Shown here piece after piece: positions 53,057 to 61,618 of a DNA stretch of 64,000 nt (the stretch's first letter is position 1; the number at the start of each line of letters is the position of its first letter). The notes below the pieces were generated by a model. The model did not search any database. It had not been told where the DNA came from and saw nothing but the letters and a program-made list of their open reading frames with translations. A program made the translations under genes and the position numbers. The stretch is taken from NCBI RefSeq assembly GCF_001637325.1, contig NZ_LRXL01000001.1, positions 62,001-126,000 on the forward strand, written 5' to 3'. This DNA is from Cochleicola gelatinilyticus. GTDB taxonomy: Bacteria; Bacteroidota; Bacteroidia; Flavobacteriales; Flavobacteriaceae.

Positions 53057-56000
53057 TTATGCTCCTTCGGAATATAAATGCGTATTCAGCACTTTTAAAA
53101 TAGCATCTACATCGTCATCAAAAATTTTATTGAGACGTTTATACCCTCCACCCTCTTTAAAAGGATCTTTATCGAGATCTTCTTTGGTCAAGACGGTTTC
53201 AGCTAATAACTGTGCCTGAAAACGAGTAAGCCATTTTTCTTGTACTTTATTCCAATTTCTTAATTTCTTTACTTTTTCGAACGCATTGTTGATTCGTTCT
53301 TCATGTGGCACTAATGCCACGTCCAACGCAAGAGTCCTTATAAAACTGATTATATCGGCCGCAATATCTTCGTTTTTCGCATTCTTCCAGGCGGTATTTA
53401 AGGTGCGGGCATTGAAACCTTCTTGATCTAACAAGAGTTTTAATTCTTTTAGGGATGCACGATCTAAACTACTCGGGCTTGTCACGACAGCTTTAAGTGC
53501 GACAATTTTATTTTGGTTTTCAGCGATAAACTTTTTGAAATTATCGATATAATCTTCCGGCTTATTTGCGTTCCCGTAATCACGCTCAATGCCGAGCACT
53601 TCATCGGTATGGTCTGATACTAATTGGTGTTTGGGCCTGTAAACTTTCGTATCTAAATACGCCCATAGCCTTTTGTGCTTTTTAATAATTGCTACAACTT
53701 CTGCCGTTTGAGAAGTTTTCATTTTATCGATAAGTTCCTGAGGTTCTAATCCATCCGCGAAGTATTGAAATTCTTCAAATGAATCTTCTTCAATACGCCT
53801 CCGTTTACGTTGTATCTTAGCGATAATTTGTTCTATCTGAGATTTGGTGCGTTCTTCTGTATCGATGCTGTCTAACTCTTCAACTAATTGAGTAAACGTT
53901 GTTGCCGGATTATTAACCGGTTTCATTTGTGTATAATCATTGAGGGCTTCGTGTACGCGAACGGCATCATAAATGGTAAAGTATTCCTTTCCGATGTCAT
54001 CACATTTTCGGGTCGCCCTTCCTATCATTTGTTCGTATAAAATACGCGAACTCACTCTACGAAGAAATACTAAATTACATATAGCAGGTACATCGATACC
54101 TGTGGTCAATAAATCGACGGTAACCGCAATACTAGGAAATTTTTCGTTCTTAAAACGTTTGGTCAATAATTCCGGATCGTATGCTTTCCCTGTTATTTTT
54201 TCAATGGTGCCTTGAGGTATATCACCATATTTGGCGGCAAACTCCTCTTTCAAGATCATTACAATAGTATCTGCGTGTGAATCCCGTACAGCAAAGATGA
54301 GTGTTTTTTCATCACCTTCCGGATCAATATGGTTTACAAGTTCTCTCAGGACTTCTCTATTAAAACTTTCAGTAATAACAAGTTTATTAAATTGCTCGAT
54401 CTCAATTAATAAATCATCTTCTAAAGCGGCCAGTTCCTCGATGGTATTAGTTTCAGGGTTAAACACTTTTGGGCGTTCACCTTTTTTCCAAAGAATCCCT
54501 TCTTCGCTTAATCGGGTTTTAATACGTACCGGCGGCTCGTGATCGGCTAAAAATCCATCCAACACTGCCTGACGATATGAATAACTAAAAACAGGATTAC
54601 CAAATATTTCTGTAGTATGTAAAGCGGGTGTTGCAGTAAGCCCCACAATGTAAGCATCGAAATATTCAATTACGCGCTTATACTGACTTACATAATCGTT
54701 CTGATCTTTAAAACTAAGATCTTCCTCGTCCAGTTCTTTATCAAGATTATAACCGCGATGTGCTTCGTCTATAATAATACAGTCGTAAGTATCAATAGGA
54801 AGTTCTGTATTCTCTCCATAAAATAAGCGATGTACCATACTCTGTACGGTTGCAAAATGAATGCGTGTTTCGCTGTCGGGTATTTGAGTTTTAAAACTCT
54901 CTATTTGATAGATTTCAGAAAATGTATTAATTCCCTCAACTTTATTGTCTTCGTAATTGCCCAAAGCCTGTTTTGCAAGTAATCGACGATCTGTAAGAAA
55001 CAGAATGCGTTTAAAGCGGTTTGCCTTTATCAATCTATAAGACAGTCCGATCACGGTCCGTGTTTTCCCGGTACCTGTTGCCATTACCAAAAGCGCTTTA
55101 TTCTCTTTGGGTTTTTGAATAATTTTATCTTCAATTGCTTTAATGGCTTCTACTTGGTAGTCTCTAAGACCTAATCCGTTTTTATCCTGTAAATATTCAT
55201 AGTCACTTTGTTGCAACGTTTCATTTTCTTCGGAAATATTCTTTTTATATAATGTAGCTAGCCCTTCAGCTGAAAACCAACCGCGTAAAGGTTTTGCCTG
55301 ATTTCGGTTGTTTCTAACATCTAAAAACCAAACTCCACTTTTGGTTCTAATCTGTTCAAGGTAATCGCGTCCATTTGTAGAAAACAAGAAGGGTGCTTTG
55401 TATCCATGCCATTCTCCTAAAAACGAAATCTCTTCTTTCGGCTCTAATTTCTCTGCATAAATTTTAGACTGCCTTAAATCAGTCGAAATATCACTGGCAT
55501 ATTTTTTTGCTTCTACTAGGGCGTATAAGGTAGTTCCAATAAATAGTGCGTAGTCCGCCCATTTACCGCTACATGGCCATTCAGAAATAGCCATATTTCG
55601 TCCTTTTTCAGGTAGTGTTTTATGAGTTTTATAGTTAAGAACTAATGTATCTACCTCCCATCCAGCATTCCGTAATTGTGGATCTATTAAAACGAGTCGG
55701 GTATCTTTTTCGCTTAAGTCTAAGTTTTTAGCAACGCGCTCTCCTCGTTGTTTTCTAGCTTCAGTAGTTTGCTTCGATTCATTTAATGCTGCAATTTTTG
55801 CTTTATAATTAACAACCTGTTTGGAGAGCAATTCTAATTGTTCTGATAGTGCCTCTATATTCCCTTGTTTTTGCTGCGGAAGACTATAACTAGTTATTTC
55901 AACAAAATCATTATTATAGGTTTCATAAAACCATTTCCCGAGCTGAAAACATTTTTTCAGAATGAAATGAGCTTCGTTTTTTGATCCAATACCTAAATGA

Positions 56001-56278
56001 GATGCTTTATTACCGGATTTACGAATAGTATGCAGAATTCCTTTTACAATATCGGGAAGGATATTACTATAATAAAGTTTATTAATGCGATCTACTTGCG
56101 TCCCTTGAAAATCACCCATCTCTTCAAAATCCCATAAGAGTATAGTAAGTTTCTCGGAAAATAATCGTGCTTTGGCAATTGTGGAAGTAGGGTCTATATG
56201 GATTAATTCCTCTGAAATTTCACAAATTGTAAACAATTCAGGATAATCGTATTTCAGAAAGTGGAAGCTTGATGGCAT
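53057..56278 (-). CDS. hsdR: Type I restriction endonuclease/helicase subunit (EcoEI-like)
   Basis: A 1073-residue motor-nuclease: N-terminal DUF4145-like helical domain (1-125), coiled coil (140-180), PD-(D/E)xK nuclease with ADYALF (Asp242) and VEAKKY (Glu257, Lys259), helicase with Walker A ATGTGKTRT (400-408), IIDEAHRGY (502-510), VGLTATPALHT, TTGIDVPAICNLVF and QMIGRATRKC, then the HsdS-binding C-terminal helices. It begins the defence operon. It cuts unmodified DNA after translocation in an R2M2S complex. Confidence 0.95.
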   Translation of the reverse strand: MPSSFHFLKYDYPELFTICEISEELIHIDPTSTIAKARLFSEKLTILLWDFEEMGDFQGTQVDRINKLYYSNILPDIVKGILHTIRKSGNKASHLGIGSKNEAHFILKKCFQLGKWFYETYNNDFVEITSYSLPQQKQGNIEALSEQLELLSKQVVNYKAKIAALNESKQTTEARKQRGERVAKNLDLSEKDTRLVLIDPQLRNAGWEVDTLVLNYKTHKTLPEKGRNMAISEWPCSGKWADYALFIGTTLYALVEAKKYASDISTDLRQSKIYAEKLEPKEEISFLGEWHGYKAPFLFSTNGRDYLEQIRTKSGVWFLDVRNNRNQAKPLRGWFSAEGLATLYKKNISEENETLQQSDYEYLQDKNGLGLRDYQVEAIKAIEDKIIQKPKENKALLVMATGTGKTRTVIGLSYRLIKANRFKRILFLTDRRLLAKQALGNYEDNKVEGINTFSEIYQIESFKTQIPDSETRIHFATVQSMVHRLFYGENTELPIDTYDCIIIDEAHRGYNLDKELDEEDLSFKDQNDYVSQYKRVIEYFDAYIVGLTATPALHTTEIFGNPVFSYSYRQAVLDGFLADHEPPVRIKTRLSEEGILWKKGERPKVFNPETNTIEELAALEDDLLIEIEQFNKLVITESFNREVLRELVNHIDPEGDEKTLIFAVRDSHADTIVMILKEEFAAKYGDIPQGTIEKITGKAYDPELLTKRFKNEKFPSIAVTVDLLTTGIDVPAICNLVFLRRVSSRILYEQMIGRATRKCDDIGKEYFTIYDAVRVHEALNDYTQMKPVNNPATTFTQLVEELDSIDTEERTKSQIEQIIAKIQRKRRRIEEDSFEEFQYFADGLEPQELIDKMKTSQTAEVVAIIKKHKRLWAYLDTKVYRPKHQLVSDHTDEVLGIERDYGNANKPEDYIDNFKKFIAENQNKIVALKAVVTSPSSLDRASLKELKLLLDQEGFNARTLNTAWKNAKNEDIAADIISFIRTLALDVALVPHEERINNAFEKVKKLRNWNKVQEKWLTRFQAQLLAETVLTKEDLDKDPFKEGGGYKRLNKIFDDDVDAILKVLNTHLYSEGA

Positions 56279-56543
56279 ATAGTTTTCGTTAATTCCTGTA
56301 AATATAAAAGAACCCTACAAATCCCCGTGGTGGAAACTTACAGAATTCTTAATTAATTGGTTTTTAAACACCAAGGTTTAAAAACAAGCTATACCCATAT
56401 AATTTGCAGGGTACAATGAGGGAGTTGATGTAAATATAGAGTTTTCTTTTAGAAATAAAAGGGTGTTTTGAGAAGCTATTTAGTGTGTTATTTGGCTATG
56501 AACTTCTTGTTTTATATTTTTTATGGGAATCTAAACTACTTTT

Positions 56544-56819
56544 ATGAAAAATTACAAATCGGTTGCAGAGATCTACGAAGAATATATGGAAAAGTTCGAT
56601 AAAGTATCGGACGAAGAAATTGTAGCGGCATTTAACAGTCAAGTAAACAATCACGGTTGGGGCACAGGGAAACAAGCCTACCTCTCCGCAATTCGGGCGC
56701 AATTCAACAAACGAAGAATCAATTACCGAGCCGTGGGCAATCGATGGAGTATGTCTTATCAAACGAAGGTCTATCTGGAAGGCAAAAAATTAATTAAAAT
56801 AGAAGAAGGTGCAGGGTAA
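56544..56819 (+). CDS. Small soluble protein, unknown
   Basis: A 91-residue mostly helical protein (YKSVAEIYEEYMEKFDKVSD, FNSQVNNHGWGTGKQAYLSA, IRAQFNKRRINYRAVGNRW). I recognise no family. It diverges from hsdR with 265 bp between them (no repeat or clear promoter seen there) and precedes the 122-bp tandem repeat. Codon use looks normal. Confidence 0.6.
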   Translation: MKNYKSVAEIYEEYMEKFDKVSDEEIVAAFNSQVNNHGWGTGKQAYLSAIRAQFNKRRINYRAVGNRWSMSYQTKVYLEGKKLIKIEEGAG

Positions 56820-56830
56820 AAGTTTGCAAG

Positions 56831-57411
56831 AACATCCTACCCCAGCCCTTCCTTCAAAGGAAGGGAGCTTCCTATAACATCAAAGAAAAATCCTCCCCTT
56901 GAGGGGAGCTAGAGGGGTGTTTTCACGAAAAAGCACACAAACCACATCGAAGAAAAAACATCCCTCCCCAACCCTTCCACCAAAGGAAGGGAGTAAAAAA
57001 TCCAACAAAGAAATCCCTCCCCTTGAGGGGAGCCGGAGGGGTGTTTCACAAAAAAACACACAAACCTCATCAAAGAAAAACATCCTTCCCCAATCCTTCC
57101 ACCAAAGGAAGGGAGTAAAAAAATCCAACAAAAAAACCCTCCCCTTGAGGGGAGCTGGAGGGGTGTTCTCGGAAAGAACATACAAACCACATCAAAGAAA
57201 AACATCCCTCCCCAACCCTTCCACCAAAGGAAGGGAGTAAAAAAAACCAATTAAAAAAGCCCTCCCCTTGCCGGGAGCTGGAGGGGTGTTCTCGGAAAGA
57301 ACACACAAACCCCTCGAAGAAAAACATCCTTCCCCAGCCCTTCCTTCAAAGGAAGGGAGTAAAAAAAACAACAAAGAAATCCCTCCCCTTGAGGGGAGTT
57401 GGAGGGGTGTT
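56831..57411. repeat. Five-copy 122-bp tandem repeat with two palindromes per unit
   Basis: Units begin at about 56832, 56958, 57080, 57202 and 57324 (spacing 126, 122, 122, 122). Each has CCTTCCACCAAAGGAAGG or a variant (palindrome 1), CTCCCCTTGAGGGGAG (palindrome 2) and GGAGGGGTGTT. Unit 4 has CTTGCCGGGAG instead of CTTGAGGGGAG. Apparent reading frames on both strands arise because the unit length lets them run on and are not genes. Single related elements are at 6622 and 10076. Confidence 0.92.
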
Positions 57412-57430
57412 CAACCTTCATACATAGTCG

Positions 57431-59161
57431 TTACCCATACAATCGCTCTGCCGCTCCTTTTGCCCATGCTTCTACCCGCTCGCCGAAACATTCGCGAATG
57501 GAATCGACACCTATCACACTTCCCAGACTGTTGCGGCCTAATACACTCAGTCGGAGGGACTCTGAAACTGCTTTGGTTCGTACCGTTCCGTCTTTGTACG
57601 TCTTTGCGCCGAGTTTAGGAGTGACGGATTGTAGAATTCCGTCGTTTTGTAACCCCACGAGGAGGTCGCTGCAATTCTTCTTTAATTGGGGTGGCGCTAA
57701 GACCGAATTCACCATACAATTTATCCTAGTTTCTTCTTCGTTCGCTACCAGTTTCCAACCAGAAGGTTCACAGGTAATTTTAGGATCGTTTACAAACCGA
57801 AGATCGAGTATGCCAGCTTCTGCAAGGGCAATAAGTTCGAGCGTGCTAGCAACGGGCGGACCAAACGAGTACCGCTTGGTATTTTCGTCGATATCAATAA
57901 GCGTTTCCATGATCGAGGGAGACAATGTGCTGTGCGATAGTACCCGATACAAAATAGGTTGCAGATGCCGCCAGACATTTCCGATGCAATAATCGAGCGT
58001 GATGGCACGATTGCCCAATGCCATGCTTGCTACCGCTTTCATATACGCCACCGGAGGCATGTGGGTCGTTAGAATGAGCTCATGGCTTGTGGTTGGGTCT
58101 TTCAGCCAGGCGACACAGGAAGTTTCAATTATTTCTAAAGGTGTTGTTGCATGCACGGTGGGATGCTTCAGATAGTGTTCGGCAGCTATGTTACTAACGA
58201 TTTTCAGTAGCACATCCACCACCTCATTTTCATTCACCTTTTTAAGTAAGTTCTCAAGGTCTTTTTCAAAAATACCTTGTTGTGCTTCCGAAGGAATAAA
58301 ATAGCGATCTACATGATATCCAACTGGTTTCGGCACTAACGGGAGTCCGTCTAGCGAGAATGCTACTATCTTAGATACGGAAGCTTCTGAAGGCGTATAG
58401 GTAAGAACCAAAGGATCATTGGTTTCAGAAAAAAAACCGCCTCTTCCCACCGTAAGCATGCGCACCACATCGATCATGGCGAGACCAAAACCGCGAATGC
58501 CCACCCTGTCTTCTTTGTCTATTTGTTTCTGAATTTCGTTGTAGTAGGGATGTGCAATAAAAGTTGCTTCGGAAACTTCATCGTGCCATTTCCATGTTTT
58601 AATTTCTTCGGAATCGAACACGGGTTGATGCCCTACCGTTAACAGACATTCTTCACAGCTATACTCGTTTCCATCGGAATCGGTGATCATAAAATGTGGG
58701 GCACGATACTGAAGGTCTTTTACTTCGGAAGTAATTACGGTAAGTAGATTGTGTTGTATAAGTACATTGGCGATCGATTGATAGCGCAGGTGTAGGTACG
58801 ATCCCATTAATTTGCGTGGTAAAAATGCATCCAGTTCATCATCTAAGGTATGTTGATGATTTGTTTGCATCCATTCGATGAAGGAAGGAAATGCGGGAAT
58901 CTCGAAAGTAGAAAAGGTAATTGACGAACGCCCCTCCATTTTCTGAAGCGAACGGTCTGAACTGTTTAACCGATTGGTAGCTGCTTGTTCGGGATGCCAT
59001 ACATTTCCAGCCCCGGGATAGGGTTCCGAATCGAACATATGAATGGAAATAATGGGCTTCTTTGTGTGCAATGCCACGTGTTTCATTAAAAACTCAAGGC
59101 TTGCCAGTCCTCTTGGGCCACACCCCACGATTGCAATATGTTGTGTTTGTAATGGTTTCAA
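57431..59161 (-). CDS. FAD/NAD(P)-binding protein (NAD_binding_9 type), paralogue 2
   Basis: A 576-residue relative of the 39601 protein. HIAIVGCGPRGLASLEFLMK at 8-27, FDSEPYPGAGNVWHPEQ near 45, VGIRGFGLAMIDVVRMLTV near 218, FSLDGLPLVPKPVGYHVDRY near 268 and GRNSLGSVIGVDSIRECFG near the end correspond to it and also to the decayed copy at 31690. Its stop is 20 bp from the tandem repeat. It begins 10 bp after the DUF421 stop, so the two are probably co-transcribed. Confidence 0.8.
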   Translation of the reverse strand: MKPLQTQHIAIVGCGPRGLASLEFLMKHVALHTKKPIISIHMFDSEPYPGAGNVWHPEQAATNRLNSSDRSLQKMEGRSSITFSTFEIPAFPSFIEWMQTNHQHTLDDELDAFLPRKLMGSYLHLRYQSIANVLIQHNLLTVITSEVKDLQYRAPHFMITDSDGNEYSCEECLLTVGHQPVFDSEEIKTWKWHDEVSEATFIAHPYYNEIQKQIDKEDRVGIRGFGLAMIDVVRMLTVGRGGFFSETNDPLVLTYTPSEASVSKIVAFSLDGLPLVPKPVGYHVDRYFIPSEAQQGIFEKDLENLLKKVNENEVVDVLLKIVSNIAAEHYLKHPTVHATTPLEIIETSCVAWLKDPTTSHELILTTHMPPVAYMKAVASMALGNRAITLDYCIGNVWRHLQPILYRVLSHSTLSPSIMETLIDIDENTKRYSFGPPVASTLELIALAEAGILDLRFVNDPKITCEPSGWKLVANEEETRINCMVNSVLAPPQLKKNCSDLLVGLQNDGILQSVTPKLGAKTYKDGTVRTKAVSESLRLSVLGRNSLGSVIGVDSIRECFGERVEAWAKGAAERLYG

Positions 59162-59171
59162 AAATTGGTTT

Positions 59172-59705
59172 TTAGGATAAAGGAGGGGTCAATTTTTGTG
59201 GAACTTCTGCAACGCCTTGCAACAATTCGGTGTCGAGGGTACTATTATTGTTGTTGTGAAGCACCGATATATCTCCAGTAGATTCGAACACCACAGCACG
59301 AACTTCCGAAAAACTGTGTACATTGGCTTCGCGTAATTTTGCAATGAGATCGTCTTTATCCACATTGCACTTTTTTAGATTTTCATATAAAATTTCTCCA
59401 TCTATCATTAACAATTGTGGTTTGTTGGTCGCTAGTTTCTGAAACCAAGGAGCCTTACGCACCACCATAGAAAATAAGGTTTGAAATCCGATAATCGCGG
59501 CGAGAATAATGGCACCTTTTAAAATACTTTGGTCTTTATTAAGTACGATCGAAGCCAATACGCTACCCACAGCAATGGTCGAAGCAAAATCGAAACTCGA
59601 CATTTTTGCGAAGGTTCGCAATCCGAAGATCCGCGTTAAGATGATCGTGATCGAAAATATGGCGAGCACGCTGCCCACTAATAATAATATTGTTGAAATC
59701 GTCAT
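59172..59705 (-). CDS. DUF421 (YetF-like) membrane protein
   Basis: A 177-residue protein with three membrane helices (about 5-22, 38-58, 65-83) and a cytosolic domain. MSSFDFASTIAVGSVLASIV and GEILYENLKKCNVDKDDLIAKLRE are the YetF/DUF421 marks; AVVFESTGDISVLHNN is the end of the domain. The family is linked to sporulation/stress envelopes, function unknown. It precedes the FAD/NAD(P)-binding gene. Confidence 0.88.
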   Translation of the reverse strand: MTISTILLLVGSVLAIFSITIILTRIFGLRTFAKMSSFDFASTIAVGSVLASIVLNKDQSILKGAIILAAIIGFQTLFSMVVRKAPWFQKLATNKPQLLMIDGEILYENLKKCNVDKDDLIAKLREANVHSFSEVRAVVFESTGDISVLHNNNNSTLDTELLQGVAEVPQKLTPPLS

Positions 59706-59899
59706 GGTTTTTTTGTTTCTATAAAAATAGAGAATCTATCGCCCCCATGCTGTTAAGAGAATTGTAATTGAATACTTTATCCAGACCTTAATTTTTTAGG
59801 GAGCGTTTAACACAATGCTGTTAAATTATGTTAGCACTCTTTTTATCGGCTTTGTTTCTTCTTAAATTTAAGGGAACAAAAAAATGATTGAAATTGATT

Positions 59900-60226
59900 A
59901 TGGAAAAGAGAAACCAATTAATAAGCACTTTGGGAAGTTGTATTAATGCGTGCAATCATTGTGCGGATGCCTGTTTAGATGAAGACACTATAAAAATGTT
60001 GGTCGATTGCATTAGAACCGATCGTGTGTGTGCAGAAGTGTGTAGCAGTTTATCGCAAATTTTACACACATCGTACACAAATGTTGACGGACTCGTAGAA
60101 TACTGTATTAGCGTATGCGAAGATTGCGCTGAAATATGTGAAAAACACGAACATGAGCATTGTAAAGAATGTGCTAAAGCATGTCGCGATTGTGCCAAAG
60201 CGTGTAAACAATATCTAGCTGCCTAA
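59900..60226 (+). CDS. Cys-rich four-helix copper-binding-like protein (DUF326/Csp)
   Basis: A 108-residue helical protein with 18 or so Cys spaced as CxxxC/CxxC on helices: SCINACNHCADACLDE, CIRTDRVCAEVCSS, CISVCEDCAEICEKH, CKECAKACRDCAKACKQY. This pattern belongs to the Csp copper-storage family and its DUF326 relatives, binding Cu(I) in the bundle core. No signal peptide, so cytosolic (Csp3-like). The ATG at 59900 was chosen over an upstream TTG at 59888. A very small hydrophilic protein follows by 19 bp. Confidence 0.88.
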   Translation: MEKRNQLISTLGSCINACNHCADACLDEDTIKMLVDCIRTDRVCAEVCSSLSQILHTSYTNVDGLVEYCISVCEDCAEICEKHEHEHCKECAKACRDCAKACKQYLAA

Positions 60227-60245
60227 CCTTAAAAAACTAAACATT

Positions 60246-60455
60246 ATGGCTAAAAAAACACCCATGCTCGACAAAGATAAAAAGAACGAGCAGGATATCG
60301 AAAATCAGGATTATCAAGGAGAACCAAATTCGAAACCAGATACTCCAGAAAAACCTTCAAAGGAAAATCCTAAAAAAGTACCAGAATCTAACGATCCGGC
60401 AGGATATGGTGAAACTGGTAATAAGAAAGATTCTCCTTATAAAAAAGAGGACTAA
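60246..60455 (+). CDS. Small, highly charged, probably disordered protein
   Basis: A 69-residue protein of low complexity: LDKDKKNEQDIENQDYQGEP, KPDTPEKPSKENPKKVPES, ending GNKKDSPYKKED. No hydrophobic core. Such short hydrophilic proteins in Flavobacteriaceae accompany stress genes. It follows the copper-binding-like gene by 19 bp and probably shares its transcript. Confidence 0.65.
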   Translation: MAKKTPMLDKDKKNEQDIENQDYQGEPNSKPDTPEKPSKENPKKVPESNDPAGYGETGNKKDSPYKKED

Positions 60456-60515
60456 ATTTAATTTAAATACTATTTTATAAGCAACTCTGCTTATAACTAA
60501 CATAAAAAAATTACT

Positions 60516-60656
60516 ATGAAAAATCCAAATTACGAGGAAACTCAAGGAAAACATCCTATTCCACACGCGAAAGGAATTGCAAAAGATGACAATTTGAATC
60601 CGAAATCACAAACTGACGGAAAAAATATATCCAAGGCAAAAGAAGAGGAAGAATAA
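60516..60656 (+). CDS. Very small hydrophilic protein
   Basis: A 46-residue protein: MKNPNYEETQGKHPIPHAKG, DDNLNPKSQTDGKN, ending in EEEE. Its composition resembles the 69-residue protein 60 bp upstream (Asn/Lys/Asp/Glu-rich, with a GK/KxD pattern), so the two may be sister genes. An ATG with a CATAAAAAAA leader is present. The role is unknown. Confidence 0.6.
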   Translation: MKNPNYEETQGKHPIPHAKGIAKDDNLNPKSQTDGKNISKAKEEEE

Positions 60657-60793
60657 TTTATTCTGAATTTTCTTATGAAATCTGTTTTTAACTACCTATA
60701 AAATTCGTGGTTAAGAGCAGATTTTTTACATAATTATCTAAGAGGCTTGAAGGTAATATTTTAAAAAATCGTTTTCAAAAACAACAGATTTAC

Positions 60794-60801
60794 TATCTTT
60801 G
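60794..60801 (+). promoter_or_regulatory. Bacteroidota -7 promoter element
   Basis: TATCTTTG fits the consensus and is 26 bp before the ATG at 60827. Together with the terminator at 60946 it delimits a single small transcription unit. Confidence 0.6.
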
Positions 60802-60826
60802 AAACCTAACCTAAAAAATAAAAATT

Positions 60827-60910
60827 ATGGGCGTTGGTGGAATTGTAATTTGGACCATTATATTATGTCTTGTACTTGGAGTACTAATTGAAATTAAAGA
60901 ACGTATTTAA
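60827..60910 (+). CDS. 27-residue single-helix membrane peptide
   Basis: GVGGIVIWTIILCLVLGVLI is the hydrophobic helix, followed by EIKERI and stop. It has its own -7 box 26 bp upstream and a terminator 36 bp downstream, which argues for a real gene. Short membrane peptides of this type occur in Bacteroidota as stress-induced lipid- or transporter-binding peptides; the role is unknown. Confidence 0.62.
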   Translation: MGVGGIVIWTIILCLVLGVLIEIKERI

Positions 60911-60945
60911 TATCGCTTTACTTCATAAGAAGATTTATACATATT

Positions 60946-60984
60946 AAAACCCTGTAGCTATTTTAAGTTACAGGGTTTCTTTTG
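60946..60984 (+). terminator. Intrinsic terminator of the small membrane peptide gene
   Basis: AAACCCTGTA (60947-60956) pairs with TACAGGGTTT (60969-60978), then CTTTTG. A 10-bp stem with a 12-nt loop. Confidence 0.8.
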
Positions 60985-61010
60985 TTTCGAAGGGCACGAA
61001 ACGTATAAAA

Positions 61011-61060
61011 TGCTTCCGGAATACCTTTTTTTTAGGCAAATCAACTAAATTCCGGAAGCA
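61011..61060. repeat. Perfect 12-bp inverted repeat with long loop
   Basis: TGCTTCCGGAAT (61011-61022) and ATTCCGGAAGCA (61049-61060) enclose 26 bp including a T8 run. It lies downstream of the lipoprotein gene at 61112 on the minus strand; it could be a loop terminator or an operator pair. Confidence 0.55.
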
Positions 61061-61111
61061 ACAACCCGATCGCAAACTTCACAATGCGCGGGTAATTTTC
61101 GGGACAAAAAG

Positions 61112-61600
61112 CTAAATTTTAGTAAACGTAAGTAGGTCTACACTGCCATCACCACCACTAACATCTCTTAATCTAATTTCGGAATCTGAATACGATTGTA
61201 CATCCCAATCATCATTCAGGTCTTCGAAATCATGGTCGTCATTAACAGGGAAAAAAATGTTGAAGTCGATATCATCATCACTACTGCTACCATCGTCATC
61301 GTCGCTACTGCTGCTGGAATCTACAGACCAGGTTCCAGTAAGGGTTTCTGTTCCGTTGGTTGCGGTTAGAACTCCCGAATCTCCGAAGGTAAAAACATAT
61401 CCTGTAAAATCGGACGTTTCATTGTTCCCCGAATCGGTATAGTTGGAGACACGCCAGGTACCTTCATTAGCATTGTTGGTAAGATCGGCTGCTTGTTGGT
61501 CGTTCGATTGAGAATTTCCGTTGTCATCACTAGAACATCCTACAGAGATTAGACTTACAAAAAGGGCGAATAGGGTGCGTATAAAAAATTCTTTTTTCAT
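61112..61600 (-). CDS. Lipocalin-like lipoprotein, short paralogue
   Basis: A 162-residue lipoprotein: helix FFIRTLFALFVSLISVGC with lipobox Cys at 22, an Asp/Ser-rich linker, then a lipocalin-like beta-domain: GTWRVSNYTDSGNNETSDF, GYVFTFGDSGVLTATNGTE, TGTWSVDSSS, and the end SEIRLRDVSGGDGSVDLLTF. The same end is found in the third domain of the large lipoprotein upstream (EIQLRDISGGNGGTDLLTF), so one arose from the other. Outer-membrane anchored, ligand unknown. It follows the large gene by 18 bp. Confidence 0.8.
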   Translation of the reverse strand: MKKEFFIRTLFALFVSLISVGCSSDDNGNSQSNDQQAADLTNNANEGTWRVSNYTDSGNNETSDFTGYVFTFGDSGVLTATNGTETLTGTWSVDSSSSSDDDDGSSSDDDIDFNIFFPVNDDHDFEDLNDDWDVQSYSDSEIRLRDVSGGDGSVDLLTFTKI

Positions 61601-61618
61601 CGTATCTAGTTTTTAGGT

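Noticed and set aside
43563-56278. Prophage or transposon
   Set aside because: No integrase, transposase, phage structural gene or terminal repeat was seen in or beside the island.
56831-57411. CRISPR array
   Set aside because: Unit length is 122 bp with nearly no unique spacers and no cas genes nearby; the unit is a plain tandem repeat.
56880-57618. Several open frames of 60-116 codons on both strands
   Set aside because: They arise from the 122-bp tandem repeat and run through its palindromes; low-complexity products such as repeated SPTLPPKEGSKKSNK, no promoter or start context.
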